Shown in pieces: positions 1 through 4,867 of a stretch of DNA of 5,181 nt (positions are counted from its first letter, which is position 1; the number at the start of each line of letters is the position of its first letter). The stretch comes from an uncultured Paraburkholderia sp. (GTDB lineage: Bacteria; Pseudomonadota; Gammaproteobacteria; Burkholderiales; Burkholderiaceae). The position numbers and the translations under genes were made by a program. Location: positions 1-5,181 of the forward strand of contig CALFSF010000423.1 in assembly GCA_937917025.1 (NCBI GenBank). The letters are read 5' to 3'. The notes beneath the pieces are model-generated. The model was not told the origin of the DNA, ran no database searches, and worked only from the letters and a program-made list of their open reading frames with translations.

Positions 1-267
1 CGCCGCACCATTGGGCAACTGCCATTGGGAAAGAACACTCAGCACGAACCCGGAGATCATCGGGGCACCGGCGAATTTGCCGGTCTGACGCTCGAGTACG
101 TCGTCGTCCACCATTTGCCACTTGAGTTGCTGAGGGGCAACATCGCGCGCCGACAGAAAGCCGGGAACCGGCGAAGCGCCTGTTCCGTCAGCGGCGAAAG
201 CCCCGCTTGCGAAGACGCATGTCGATGCGCACAACGCGAAGCCGAACCGGGTCAATGTAAGCTTCAT
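1..267 (-). CDS. Exported protein of the Fap-like cluster, N-terminal 89 codons only (3' end outside window)
   Basis: I do not recognise the family. The start is the ATG at 267-265, seven bases after the stop of the C39 peptidase gene. It has no clear Shine-Dalgarno sequence, so translation is probably coupled to the upstream gene. Residues 1-25 form a signal peptide: MKLTLTR, then a hydrophobic stretch, with probable cleavage after Ala-Phe-Ala. The mature part seen so far has a linker (26-50), a segment at 51-64 containing V-D-D-D-V-L-E-R-Q-T-G-K, and a hydrophobic Gly-containing stretch (65-79) ending in S-Q-W-Q-L-P-N-G. The 53-70 segment aligns without gaps to residues 87-104 of the first gene of the operon, with 8 of 18 identical (D, D, L, R, Q, G, G, M). 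The product acts in the periplasm, outer membrane or outside the cell. Whether it becomes a barrel transporter (FapF-like) or a minor subunit cannot be told from this fragment. Confidence 0.72.
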   Translation of the reverse strand, partial: MKLTLTRFGFALCASTCVFASGAFAADGTGASPVPGFLSARDVAPQQLKWQMVDDDVLERQTGKFAGAPMISGFVLSVLSQWQLPNGAA

Positions 268-274
268 GGTCGGG

Positions 275-997
275 TCAGAACAGGTCTGCCTTGATCAAGC
301 CAAATTCGACAAAAGGAGTCGCCGCCGTCCCGTTGTTCAGCGCGTTGGTGCGCAGCTTCAGGGCCAGCGACTCGTTGTCCTGCAATAGCGGTGAATTCTC
401 CAGAAACGGTTTTCCGAGGACGGCGAACACGAGACCGTTCCAGGTCTTCGCGAAGTCCTCTTCGAGCACGATGCGGTTGCCGAGAGCAGGGTCCGCGATG
501 AAAACGCGGCCGTCCTGCGCGTGCTTGACGATCACGAAGTGCTCATACCCTCCGATGTTCATCAAAACCATCACGGGGATCTGCAGGTGATAGAGCGCGT
601 CGATGTTGACCCGATAGCCCCGGCCGCGCAGCCCGATCGTCTCGACGAACTTCTTCATGTCGAGCATCGAAAAACCATTCTTCACGACGACGTCGGGCGT
701 GGAGAACACCATCATGCGGCGGATGAGTTCCGTCTCGGGGATGTCGATGCCGTAGCCGTATTTGAGGAGTGTCGCGAGCGCGGCTGCACCGCAGCTGTAA
801 TCGAACTGCTGGCTGACGATGTGGCCGTAGCGAATATCCTTCATCGAGCGCACCGTTTTATGAAGCGGGACGCCCATCAGGGTAGACGTATCGATGACCG
901 CCTGTGCGTGGCCTGCCGCACACATCGTGCAACTTGCCAGCACAGCGGCGAGCCTGACGGCGCACCGCGATACGAGAGGTGGGACAAGCCCGGACAT
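275..997 (-). CDS. C39-family cysteine peptidase, exported (FapD-like)
   Basis: A 240-aa papain-fold peptidase of the C39 (double-glycine peptidase) family. Without the ABC transporter part, it is the form found as FapD in Fap amyloid operons. The catalytic Cys is C69 in D-Y-S-C-G-A-A-A-L, preceded by the oxyanion Gln (Q63 or Q64). The His is H153 in G-G-Y-E-H-F-V-I-V-K and the Asp is D169 in F-I-A-D-P-A-L-G-N, so the triad is complete. A C-terminal tail (about 200-240) follows the peptidase fold. The start at 997 is chosen because AGGAG lies six bases upstream and a signal sequence follows; longer in-frame starts run into the upstream gene. Export could be by signal peptidase I (after about A33) or as a lipoprotein, because L20-A21-S22-C23 fits a lipobox. 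It lies 67 bp downstream of the large repeat protein. The family cleaves after Gly-Gly or Gly-Ala; the substrate here is unknown but probably made by this operon. Confidence 0.9.
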   Translation of the reverse strand: MSGLVPPLVSRCAVRLAAVLASCTMCAAGHAQAVIDTSTLMGVPLHKTVRSMKDIRYGHIVSQQFDYSCGAAALATLLKYGYGIDIPETELIRRMMVFSTPDVVVKNGFSMLDMKKFVETIGLRGRGYRVNIDALYHLQIPVMVLMNIGGYEHFVIVKHAQDGRVFIADPALGNRIVLEEDFAKTWNGLVFAVLGKPFLENSPLLQDNESLALKLRTNALNNGTAATPFVEFGLIKADLF

Positions 998-1015
998 GCT
1001 GGTCTCCTGCTGATT

Positions 1016-1046
1016 CGCGCCGGCCGCTTCGGTGGCGGCCGGCGCG
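1016..1046 (-). promoter_or_regulatory. Perfect 12-bp GC stem-loop between the large amyloid-like gene and the peptidase gene
   Basis: The arms CGCGCCGGCCGC (1016-1027) and GCGGCCGGCGCG (1035-1046) are exact reverse complements with a 7-base loop (1028-1034). The structure sits in the 67-bp gap between the two genes and ends seven bases before the AGGAG of the peptidase gene. No U-run follows in the transcript direction, so it is not a standard intrinsic terminator. By inference it could protect the upstream mRNA from 3' decay or reduce expression of the downstream genes, giving much subunit and little peptidase. Confidence 0.7.
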
Positions 1047-1064
1047 TTCCCCACTATGAGTCGA

Positions 1065-2645
1065 TCAGTGACCGTTGTTGAGTGCGGCGATCGCCAGACC
1101 GTTGTGCTGCAGGTTGCCCGCGCCACCGGCGATGTTCACGCCGATGTTGCCGGTTGAGCCCGCAAGCGCGCCTGCGCCGAGCATTGCCGTACCCTGGAAC
1201 TGACCTTTCACCGCCAGCGACGCGTCCTGCGAGTTGTTGTCCGTGGCGACCATCGCCGTCGTCGCCGCATAACCCGGTGTCGTCGTGACCGCGCCGGCAA
1301 GGCTGTTGTTCTGCGCATTGCCGATGCCGGACGCGACGTTCACGCCAACGTTGCCCGAGACGTTTTGCAGCGAGTTATCGCCGATCGAGGCGTTCAGGTT
1401 GAAGTTGTTGATCTTCGCGGACCCGGAAGACGACTGGACGTTGAAGACCTGCGCATTGCCGAACACGTTGCCGATGTCGACCGAAGCGAGCGAGGTGTCG
1501 TTGCTCTGGGCGTTGTCGATGCCTTCCGCGATGTTGATGCCGAGGTTGCCCGACACACCCGAGCCCGCGCCCGCACCCGTCGTGGCGTTCAGCGTGCCGG
1601 CGACGCGTGTGTCATAGACCTGGGTGACAGAGCCGGTCGTCTTCACGTCGGTGGTTGCCAGCGTGTCGTTCACGCTATAGCCCCATTGATGCGACGCTTG
1701 CGACGACTTGCTGGACGAAGAGGAGCTTGCGCTTCCTGTCACACGCGTGGACGAGTCGTTATGAGCGTAGGTCGACGTGGAGCCGTTCGACTTGTTGCCC
1801 GAGCCGCTGTTCGATGCCGTTGCCGCCCAGCTTTGGGATGCGTCGGCGTACGAAGCGTGGTTTGCATCGGCGCTATTCGTCGAGTTCGACGTGTCGGTGG
1901 AGTTCGATGCGTGCGCCGAGTTCGACGCGCTGCCGTCGTTGTGCCCCTTGTTGTAGTTCGACGCGGTGCTTTCCGAACCCGAAACCGTGACGCCGGCGTT
2001 CCCGTTGAAGAGGTTGCCGCTGCTCGAGGTGGCAATGCCGGCCGAAGCCGTGCCCGCCGCCGCTTGCGACTGGCTGCCGTTCGAATAGTTCGAGTGCGCG
2101 CTGTTCGATGCCGACGCGTCGTTGTGCGTCTTCGACCTGTCGCTTGCCGACGCGCTGTTGCTGGCCCAGCCGCTGTCGTTCGCGCTATGTGCCTGGCTGG
2201 CTTCCCCCGCGCTCGCCGTGTTGCCGTACGCGTAGTTGCTGGACGAGGTCTTCGTCGTCGTCGAGTTGGACGCGTTCGTCGAACTCGTCACGTGCGACTG
2301 CGACGAGTCCTGGCTCGCGGCGAACGACTTGTTGTCGTACGTGCTGTTCGTGCCGGTGCCGACAACGCTCGTCGAGCTGTTGTTATAGGTCGTCGTGACG
2401 GCGCCCTTCACATAGCTCTGTGCCTGCGGGTCGAGCGATGCATGGACGCTGGTGCCCTGCGTGTTGTTCACGACGGCGCCGGCGGTGCTGGACACGTCCA
2501 CGCAGCCGAACAGCGTGACCCAGCCTTCGATGCCTACCTGCTGTCCGACCATGGTGGTGTTGAACAGGTAGGGATTCTGCGGCGATGCGAAGGCGGAACC
2601 CGTAGCTGCCGCAAACACCGCCGCTGCAATAATTGTGCGTTTCAT
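1065..2645 (-). CDS. Large secreted repeat protein, putative major fibre subunit (FapC-like)
   Basis: A 526-aa exported protein. The start at 2645 has GGAG six bases upstream. Residues 1-20 are a signal peptide (M-K-R-T, hydrophobic stretch, cleavage after A-F-A). Residues 21-90 form a less repetitive N-terminal part with the only cysteine, C48. Residues about 91-320 are low complexity: by hand count about 30% Ser and two thirds Ser/Ala/Asn/Thr, with no long hydrophobic stretch. Three 29-residue repeats follow at 354-382, 419-447 and 487-515, with core G-N-[LVI]-G-[IV]-N-[IV]-A and ending [DG]-N-[AL]-Q-x-N. The linkers between them are 36 and 39 residues. Pseudomonas FapC also has three such Gly/Asn/Gln repeats separated by linkers of variable length, which form the amyloid core. 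The C-terminal Cys-x-x-Cys I associate with FapC is absent, so the assignment rests on repeats and context. An alternative is a general surface adhesin. Confidence 0.85.
   Translation of the reverse strand: MKRTIIAAAVFAAATGSAFASPQNPYLFNTTMVGQQVGIEGWVTLFGCVDVSSTAGAVVNNTQGTSVHASLDPQAQSYVKGAVTTTYNNSSTSVVGTGTNSTYDNKSFAASQDSSQSHVTSSTNASNSTTTKTSSSNYAYGNTASAGEASQAHSANDSGWASNSASASDRSKTHNDASASNSAHSNYSNGSQSQAAAGTASAGIATSSSGNLFNGNAGVTVSGSESTASNYNKGHNDGSASNSAHASNSTDTSNSTNSADANHASYADASQSWAATASNSGSGNKSNGSTSTYAHNDSSTRVTGSASSSSSSKSSQASHQWGYSVNDTLATTDVKTTGSVTQVYDTRVAGTLNATTGAGAGSGVSGNLGINIAEGIDNAQSNDTSLASVDIGNVFGNAQVFNVQSSSGSAKINNFNLNASIGDNSLQNVSGNVGVNVASGIGNAQNNSLAGAVTTTPGYAATTAMVATDNNSQDASLAVKGQFQGTAMLGAGALAGSTGNIGVNIAGGAGNLQHNGLAIAALNNGH
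1101..1587 (-). repeat. Three 29-residue amyloid-type repeats within the large repeat protein
   Basis: The units are at 1500-1586 (residues 354-382), 1305-1391 (419-447) and 1101-1187 (487-515). They align without gaps. Invariant or nearly invariant positions are the G-N pair, the Asn of G-[IV]-N-[IV]-A, a Gly four residues after that Ala-x, and the closing N-[AL]-Q-x-N. They are close in protein sequence but not in DNA, so they are old repeats rather than recent duplications. The same template occurs three times in the preceding gene. Confidence 0.8.
1686..2375 (-). repeat. Ser/Asn/Ala/Thr-rich degenerate repeat region of the large repeat protein
   Basis: Residues 91-320. My hand count gives about 68 Ser, 37 Ala, 27 Asn and 24 Thr in 230 residues. 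Degenerate units recur: H-N-D-A-S-A-S-N-S-A-H at 174-184 and H-N-D-G-S-A-S-N-S-A-H at 235-245, plus repeated S-Q-[SA]-[HWQ] blocks (for example at 115-118, 150-153, 191-194, 270-273). It is expected to be extended, hydrophilic and flexible. In Fap-type subunits the non-repeat linkers are the part that varies in length between strains. Confidence 0.75.
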
Positions 2646-2672
2646 TTTTCGCTCCGATACGAGTGTGGCTAT

Positions 2673-3305
2673 TTAAAAAAGAGTGCCCGCCGGGGGACGG
2701 AGCACAAAACTGTTAGCCGTTGCATTACCGGCTCCGGCAGTCTGGTTGATCTGGACGATCCCGCTGACGTTCTTGAAGGCATCATTGGAGATGCTGGCCT
2801 CCCTGACGCCCTGAACCCCGATGGATTGACCTGAACCACCGTTTTTCGCGGCCGTCGCGGATAGCACCCCATCCGGGACGGTCTCGACTCCGAGCGCCGC
2901 AGTGCCAAGCTGCACACTGTTTTGCTGGAGATTTCCCGCGCCCGCAGACTGGTTCAACATCACCGCTCCGGACGTACTGGAAAACGCATTGCCTTCGATC
3001 GACGCGCGCGCGGCCTTGACCTTCGCGGCGACCGTCGCGCTCTGGGCGCTGAAATTGCCATTCGCCGCCGCGCCGCCCGTCGCGATGGTCAACTGGTTGG
3101 CCTGGGCGTTATCGAGGCCGGCTGTTTCGTTTACCGCGATCGCACCGTTCACGCTGGTCGCCGCGCCGTTCGCGATCGTCGCGTCGGCGGTGACGCGCGG
3201 CACGGACTGCGCATGGGCGGCCGGGGCGAGCAGCGCGCCGCCGCACAGCGCGCACGCGACGATCGAGCGGCGCACGCCGGGGTTGCGGGCCTGGAGGCGG
3301 CTCAT
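2673..3305 (-). CDS. Small secreted three-repeat protein, putative minor or nucleating fibre subunit (FapB-like)
   Basis: A 210-aa exported protein. Its ATG (3305-3303) overlaps the TGA of the upstream gene as ATGA, and a strong GGGAGG lies six bases upstream, so the start is well supported and translation is probably coupled. Residues 1-32 are a signal peptide (Arg-rich n-region, cleavage after A-H-A). Three 29-residue repeats lie at 42-70, 101-129 and 170-198 and align without gaps: A-[TS]-I at the start, a Gly at unit position 13, Asn at position 18, and A-G-x-[DG]-N-x-x-x-N at the end. The template matches the repeats of the next gene, which starts 27 bp downstream. In Pseudomonas Fap operons the smaller three-repeat protein FapB precedes FapC and helps to nucleate the fibre. 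Order, size and repeat number agree with that role here. It has no low-complexity block, and its mature part has no Cys. Confidence 0.85.
   Translation of the reverse strand: MSRLQARNPGVRRSIVACALCGGALLAPAAHAQSVPRVTADATIANGAATSVNGAIAVNETAGLDNAQANQLTIATGGAAANGNFSAQSATVAAKVKAARASIEGNAFSSTSGAVMLNQSAGAGNLQQNSVQLGTAALGVETVPDGVLSATAAKNGGSGQSIGVQGVREASISNDAFKNVSGIVQINQTAGAGNATANSFVLRPPAGTLF
2712..3182 (-). repeat. Three 29-residue amyloid-type repeats within the small repeat protein
   Basis: The units are at 3096-3182 (residues 42-70), 2919-3005 (101-129) and 2712-2798 (170-198), with periods of 59 and 69 residues. Shared features are A-[TS]-I, the central G, V/L/I-N-[EQ]-[TS]-A-G and the closing N-x-x-x-N. 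Units 2 and 3 are the most alike (both N-Q-[ST]-A-G-A-G-N). Confidence 0.8.
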
Positions 3306-3808
3306 TTCAGGCCTCCCAGCGCACCGCCGAGGGCGGTCGACAGCGGCGCCAGCGCGCCCGTTATCGACGAGGAAATCGTGCCGCCGATACCCGCTGCGGG
3401 CGAGCCGATGTTGCCGTTGTTCAGCGCGACGTTACTGCCGGTGGCGTTGCCGCTGAGGATGCGGGTGACCGCCTGCAGACCGGCCGCGCCCACACCGCCG
3501 TCGACGAGTCCGGTCGAGCCGTGCGCGCTCGTCAGGTCCGCATCGGACGCCATCGTGGCCATCATCGGATTGAAGCTGTTGGCCGGGAACGTCGTGGCGC
3601 GCACCAGCACCGGGTCCTGGCTCTTCGGCACGTTGTCGTAGGCGACGCGCGGGGTGATCTGACGCTCGACGATGATGTCGCCGGGATTGACCCCCTGCTC
3701 GGCGCTCGCGAGCGTCGCGGCGCCGGCCGCAAGGGCGCCGAGCAGCAGCGCTGCGACGCGCGGCGCGTGCAGGCAGCGGGCACGCGTGGTCTGGATTGAA
3801 GCGCTCAT
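3302..3808 (-). CDS. Secreted protein of the Fap-like cluster, function unknown
   Basis: A 168-aa exported protein of a family I cannot name. The chosen start, 3808, puts a 36-residue signal peptide in place (hydrophobic V-A-A-L-L-L-G-A-L-A-A-G, cleavage after A-S-A) with GGGGA seven bases upstream. An upstream in-frame ATG at 3883 overlaps the previous gene's stop as ATGA and would add 25 residues, giving an unusually long n-region. It is the alternative start. The mature protein begins with a conserved-looking block (40-85: G-D-I-I-V-E-R-Q, T-P-R-V-A-Y, then T-F-P-A-N-S-F-N-P-M-M). It ends in a Gly/Ala/Ser-rich tail (95-168) with hydrophobic character. That tail has N-A-L-N-type repeats only loosely like the amyloid units. 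It overlaps the next gene by ATGA, so production is tied to the small repeat protein. A FapE-like minor component or a periplasmic chaperone are guesses from position only. Confidence 0.8.
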   Translation of the reverse strand: MSASIQTTRARCLHAPRVAALLLGALAAGAATLASAEQGVNPGDIIVERQITPRVAYDNVPKSQDPVLVRATTFPANSFNPMMATMASDADLTSAHGSTGLVDGGVGAAGLQAVTRILSGNATGSNVALNNGNIGSPAAGIGGTISSSITGALAPLSTALGGALGGLK

Positions 3809-3879
3809 GTCAGGGTCCCCGATAGCGAACCGAAGTGCCGGTGCCGGGCAGCGGCGATCGTGTTCGTAGTCCGTTTGTG

Positions 3880-4326
3880 TCATTGCCTGGTGTAGCTCGC
3901 CACGTTGCTTTGGGTTGCCCGTGCCGCGTCCACCGGAATCGGCAGCGGCGTGGGCGGTGCGATCTCGTCCCACAGCGTCACCGACCCGCCGCGCATCTGC
4001 GGCGTCGCCGCCACCATCACCATGCCGACCGCGCCGCCGCGCTGCCGCGACAGCATCTGGTCGTCGAGCAACATGTCGTTCGACGAGGCGACGTCCGCCC
4101 CACCGGTGGAGCCGGCCGACGTCTGTGCGGCGACAGACGATGTATTCGCCGCGCCGTCGTCCAGACTGGCGGCTGGGACGGAGGCAACGGAAGGCGTGCT
4201 GCTGTCTGCTGCGGGAGCCACCACCTGGGCAATGACGTCGACGGGCAGCATCATCGAGGCCAGCAAGACGCAGAGTGCGGCGCCTCGCGTGGTCAACTTC
4301 ATGTCGATGCGGAAAACGGGTCGCAT
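3880..4326 (-). CDS. Small secreted protein with two Arg-Gly-Gly motifs, first gene of the operon
   Basis: A 148-aa exported protein, family not recognised. The start at 4326 has AAGGAG seven bases upstream and lies just downstream of the sigma-54 promoter, which rules out longer starts. M9 is a weaker internal alternative. Residues 1-33 are a signal peptide ending V-I-A. Residues 34-83 are an Ala/Ser/Thr-rich linker. Residues 87-98 read L-D-D-Q-M-L-S-R-Q-R-G-G, and a second M-R-G-G lies at 111-114. The rest is a Pro-rich tail. L-D-D-x-x-L-x-x-x-x-G-G fits double-glycine leaders (Leu at -12 and -7, Gly at -2 and -1), the class of site cut by C39 peptidases such as the one encoded in this operon, but position -4 is Gln rather than a hydrophobic residue. 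The first gene of canonical Fap operons is the chaperone FapA; I see no sequence basis to equate the two. Confidence 0.8.
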   Translation of the reverse strand: MRPVFRIDMKLTTRGAALCVLLASMMLPVDVIAQVVAPAADSSTPSVASVPAASLDDGAANTSSVAAQTSAGSTGGADVASSNDMLLDDQMLSRQRGGAVGMVMVAATPQMRGGSVTLWDEIAPPTPLPIPVDAARATQSNVASYTRQ

Positions 4327-4353
4327 GGTGTGTCTCCTTGGTGCAGGACATTT

Positions 4354-4369
4354 AGCGAAACCTGTGCCA
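4354..4369 (-). promoter_or_regulatory. Sigma-54 (-24/-12) promoter of the six-gene operon
   Basis: On the minus strand the site reads TGGCACAGGTTTCGCT. It matches TGGCAC-R-N4-TTGCW with one mismatch (TCGC for TTGC), and the GG and GC are exactly 10 bases apart. The predicted start is near 4343, leaving a 17-nt leader that holds the AAGGAG of the first gene. It lies at the expected place and orientation, and a putative sigma-54 activator is divergently encoded next to it. Confidence 0.75.
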
Positions 4370-4376
4370 TCTGCCG

Positions 4377-4389
4377 CAATCGGTTGACA
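4377..4389 (-). promoter_or_regulatory. Possible IHF-binding site
   Basis: On the minus strand TGTCAACCGATTG matches WATCAANNNNTTR at 8 of 9 defined positions. It lies just upstream of the -24 element and between the promoter and the palindrome at 4445-4460. That is where DNA bending would bring a bound sigma-54 activator to the polymerase. The IHF consensus is short, so chance matches occur. Confidence 0.35.
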
Positions 4390-4444
4390 GGACTGGACTG
4401 CTTCTAATTGGCTTGACGAAAGGATTAAGAAAACGACGGAAAAT

Positions 4445-4460
4445 GTTTCAGGTCTGAAAC
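4445..4460. promoter_or_regulatory. Perfect palindrome GTTTCAG-GT-CTGAAAC, putative activator (enhancer) site
   Basis: Two exact 7-bp arms are separated by GT. The centre is about 110 bp upstream of the predicted start of the operon, the normal distance for a sigma-54 enhancer-binding protein. A partial relative, TCAG-N4-CTGA, lies at 4530-4541. CTGAAA and TTCAGGT recur at 4804-4809 and 4817-4823, upstream of the regulator gene. Confidence 0.5.
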
Positions 4461-4745
4461 GGGCGGAAGAAAATACCGAAGATTTCCGAAAGCAGCGGGA
4501 AGGAAGTAAAACGCGGTGAAAACGTTTAATCAGACGGCTGAAAGGGTTTATTAACAGGACGCAGACAACCGCAATCACCCGCTCAGCCTTGCCTGTGGCG
4601 GAAAAGAGATTTAATTTGCATAAATGTTTTCCGGGCGGCGCGCGTATAGTAAGCTCTCGAAAACAGCAGCAAATCTTAAAAAAAGTCCGGACCAGGGACG
4701 TCTCAATACACACACGCCGCTTTTCGGGGATCCGCTGTCCGCACG

Positions 4746-4770
4746 GAATGGAATGGCCGTTCGTTTTTTT
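4746..4770 (+). terminator. Weak intrinsic-terminator-like hairpin in the leader of the regulator
   Basis: GAATGG (4746-4751) can pair with CCGTTC (4757-4762) through five Watson-Crick pairs and one G-U, with a five-base loop. It is followed by G and seven T residues (4764-4770). It points toward the regulator, about 98 bp before its start. The stem is short, so it may be an attenuator, a leaky terminator or chance. Confidence 0.25.
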
Positions 4771-4803
4771 GCCAACGCGAAATCCCGACGTGAGCCGGCG
4801 TGT

Positions 4804-4823
4804 CTGAAAACAACTGTTCAGGT
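4804..4823 (+). promoter_or_regulatory. Possible second activator site upstream of the regulator
   Basis: CTGAA (4804-4808) and TTCAG (4817-4821) form an 8-base-spaced inverted repeat. TTCAGGT is identical to the half of the palindrome at 4447-4453. It lies 45-64 bp upstream of the regulator start, so autoregulation is possible. The wider spacing makes it a weaker candidate. Confidence 0.3.
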
Positions 4824-4867
4824 ACGTGCCGTCATCCTTAACGTTCGTTGACGAGAGGATCTGAATA

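Larger units (their letters stand above)
4327..4867. other. A-rich divergent intergenic control region
   Basis: The 541 bp between the two divergent genes are clearly richer in A/T than the flanking coding DNA (purine-rich A tracts at 4418-4520, T and A runs around 4611-4684). I see no convincing gene in it; open frames here lack a ribosome site and start in the control region. Besides the operon promoter, IHF-like site and palindrome, it has a TATAGT at 4645-4650, a possible -10 box for the regulator with no good -35. It also has an 8-bp palindrome GTCCGGAC at 4685-4692. Confidence 0.6.

Noticed and set aside
1016..1046. The GC hairpin as an intrinsic terminator ending the operon
   Set aside because: No U-run follows in the transcript direction, and the peptidase gene with a strong ribosome site starts directly after it.
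1365..2834. A 489-codon plus-strand open frame opposite the large repeat protein, very rich in Arg and Val
   Set aside because: It is the antisense shadow of the Ser/Ala/Asn/Thr-rich gene. It has no signal of a real domain, no ribosome site I trust, and it runs through the start and upstream gap of the real gene.
1065..3305. CRISPR or DNA-level tandem array in the repeat-protein genes
   Set aside because: The repeats are conserved at protein level only; the DNA of the units differs and the spacing is irregular.
2922..3641. Plus-strand frame of 239 codons opposite the small repeat protein
   Set aside because: Arg/Ala-rich shadow typical of high-GC coding DNA; it crosses the boundary between two well-supported minus-strand genes.
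4384..4410. TTGACA at 4384-4389 as a sigma-70 -35 box
   Set aside because: No acceptable -10 box at 16-18 bases on the plus strand, and it would lie about 480 bp from the regulator start. It overlaps the IHF-like site.
4327..4713. N-terminal extension of the first operon gene into the intergenic region
   Set aside because: The sigma-54 promoter and the AAGGAG lie inside this stretch, and a good signal peptide begins right after 4326.
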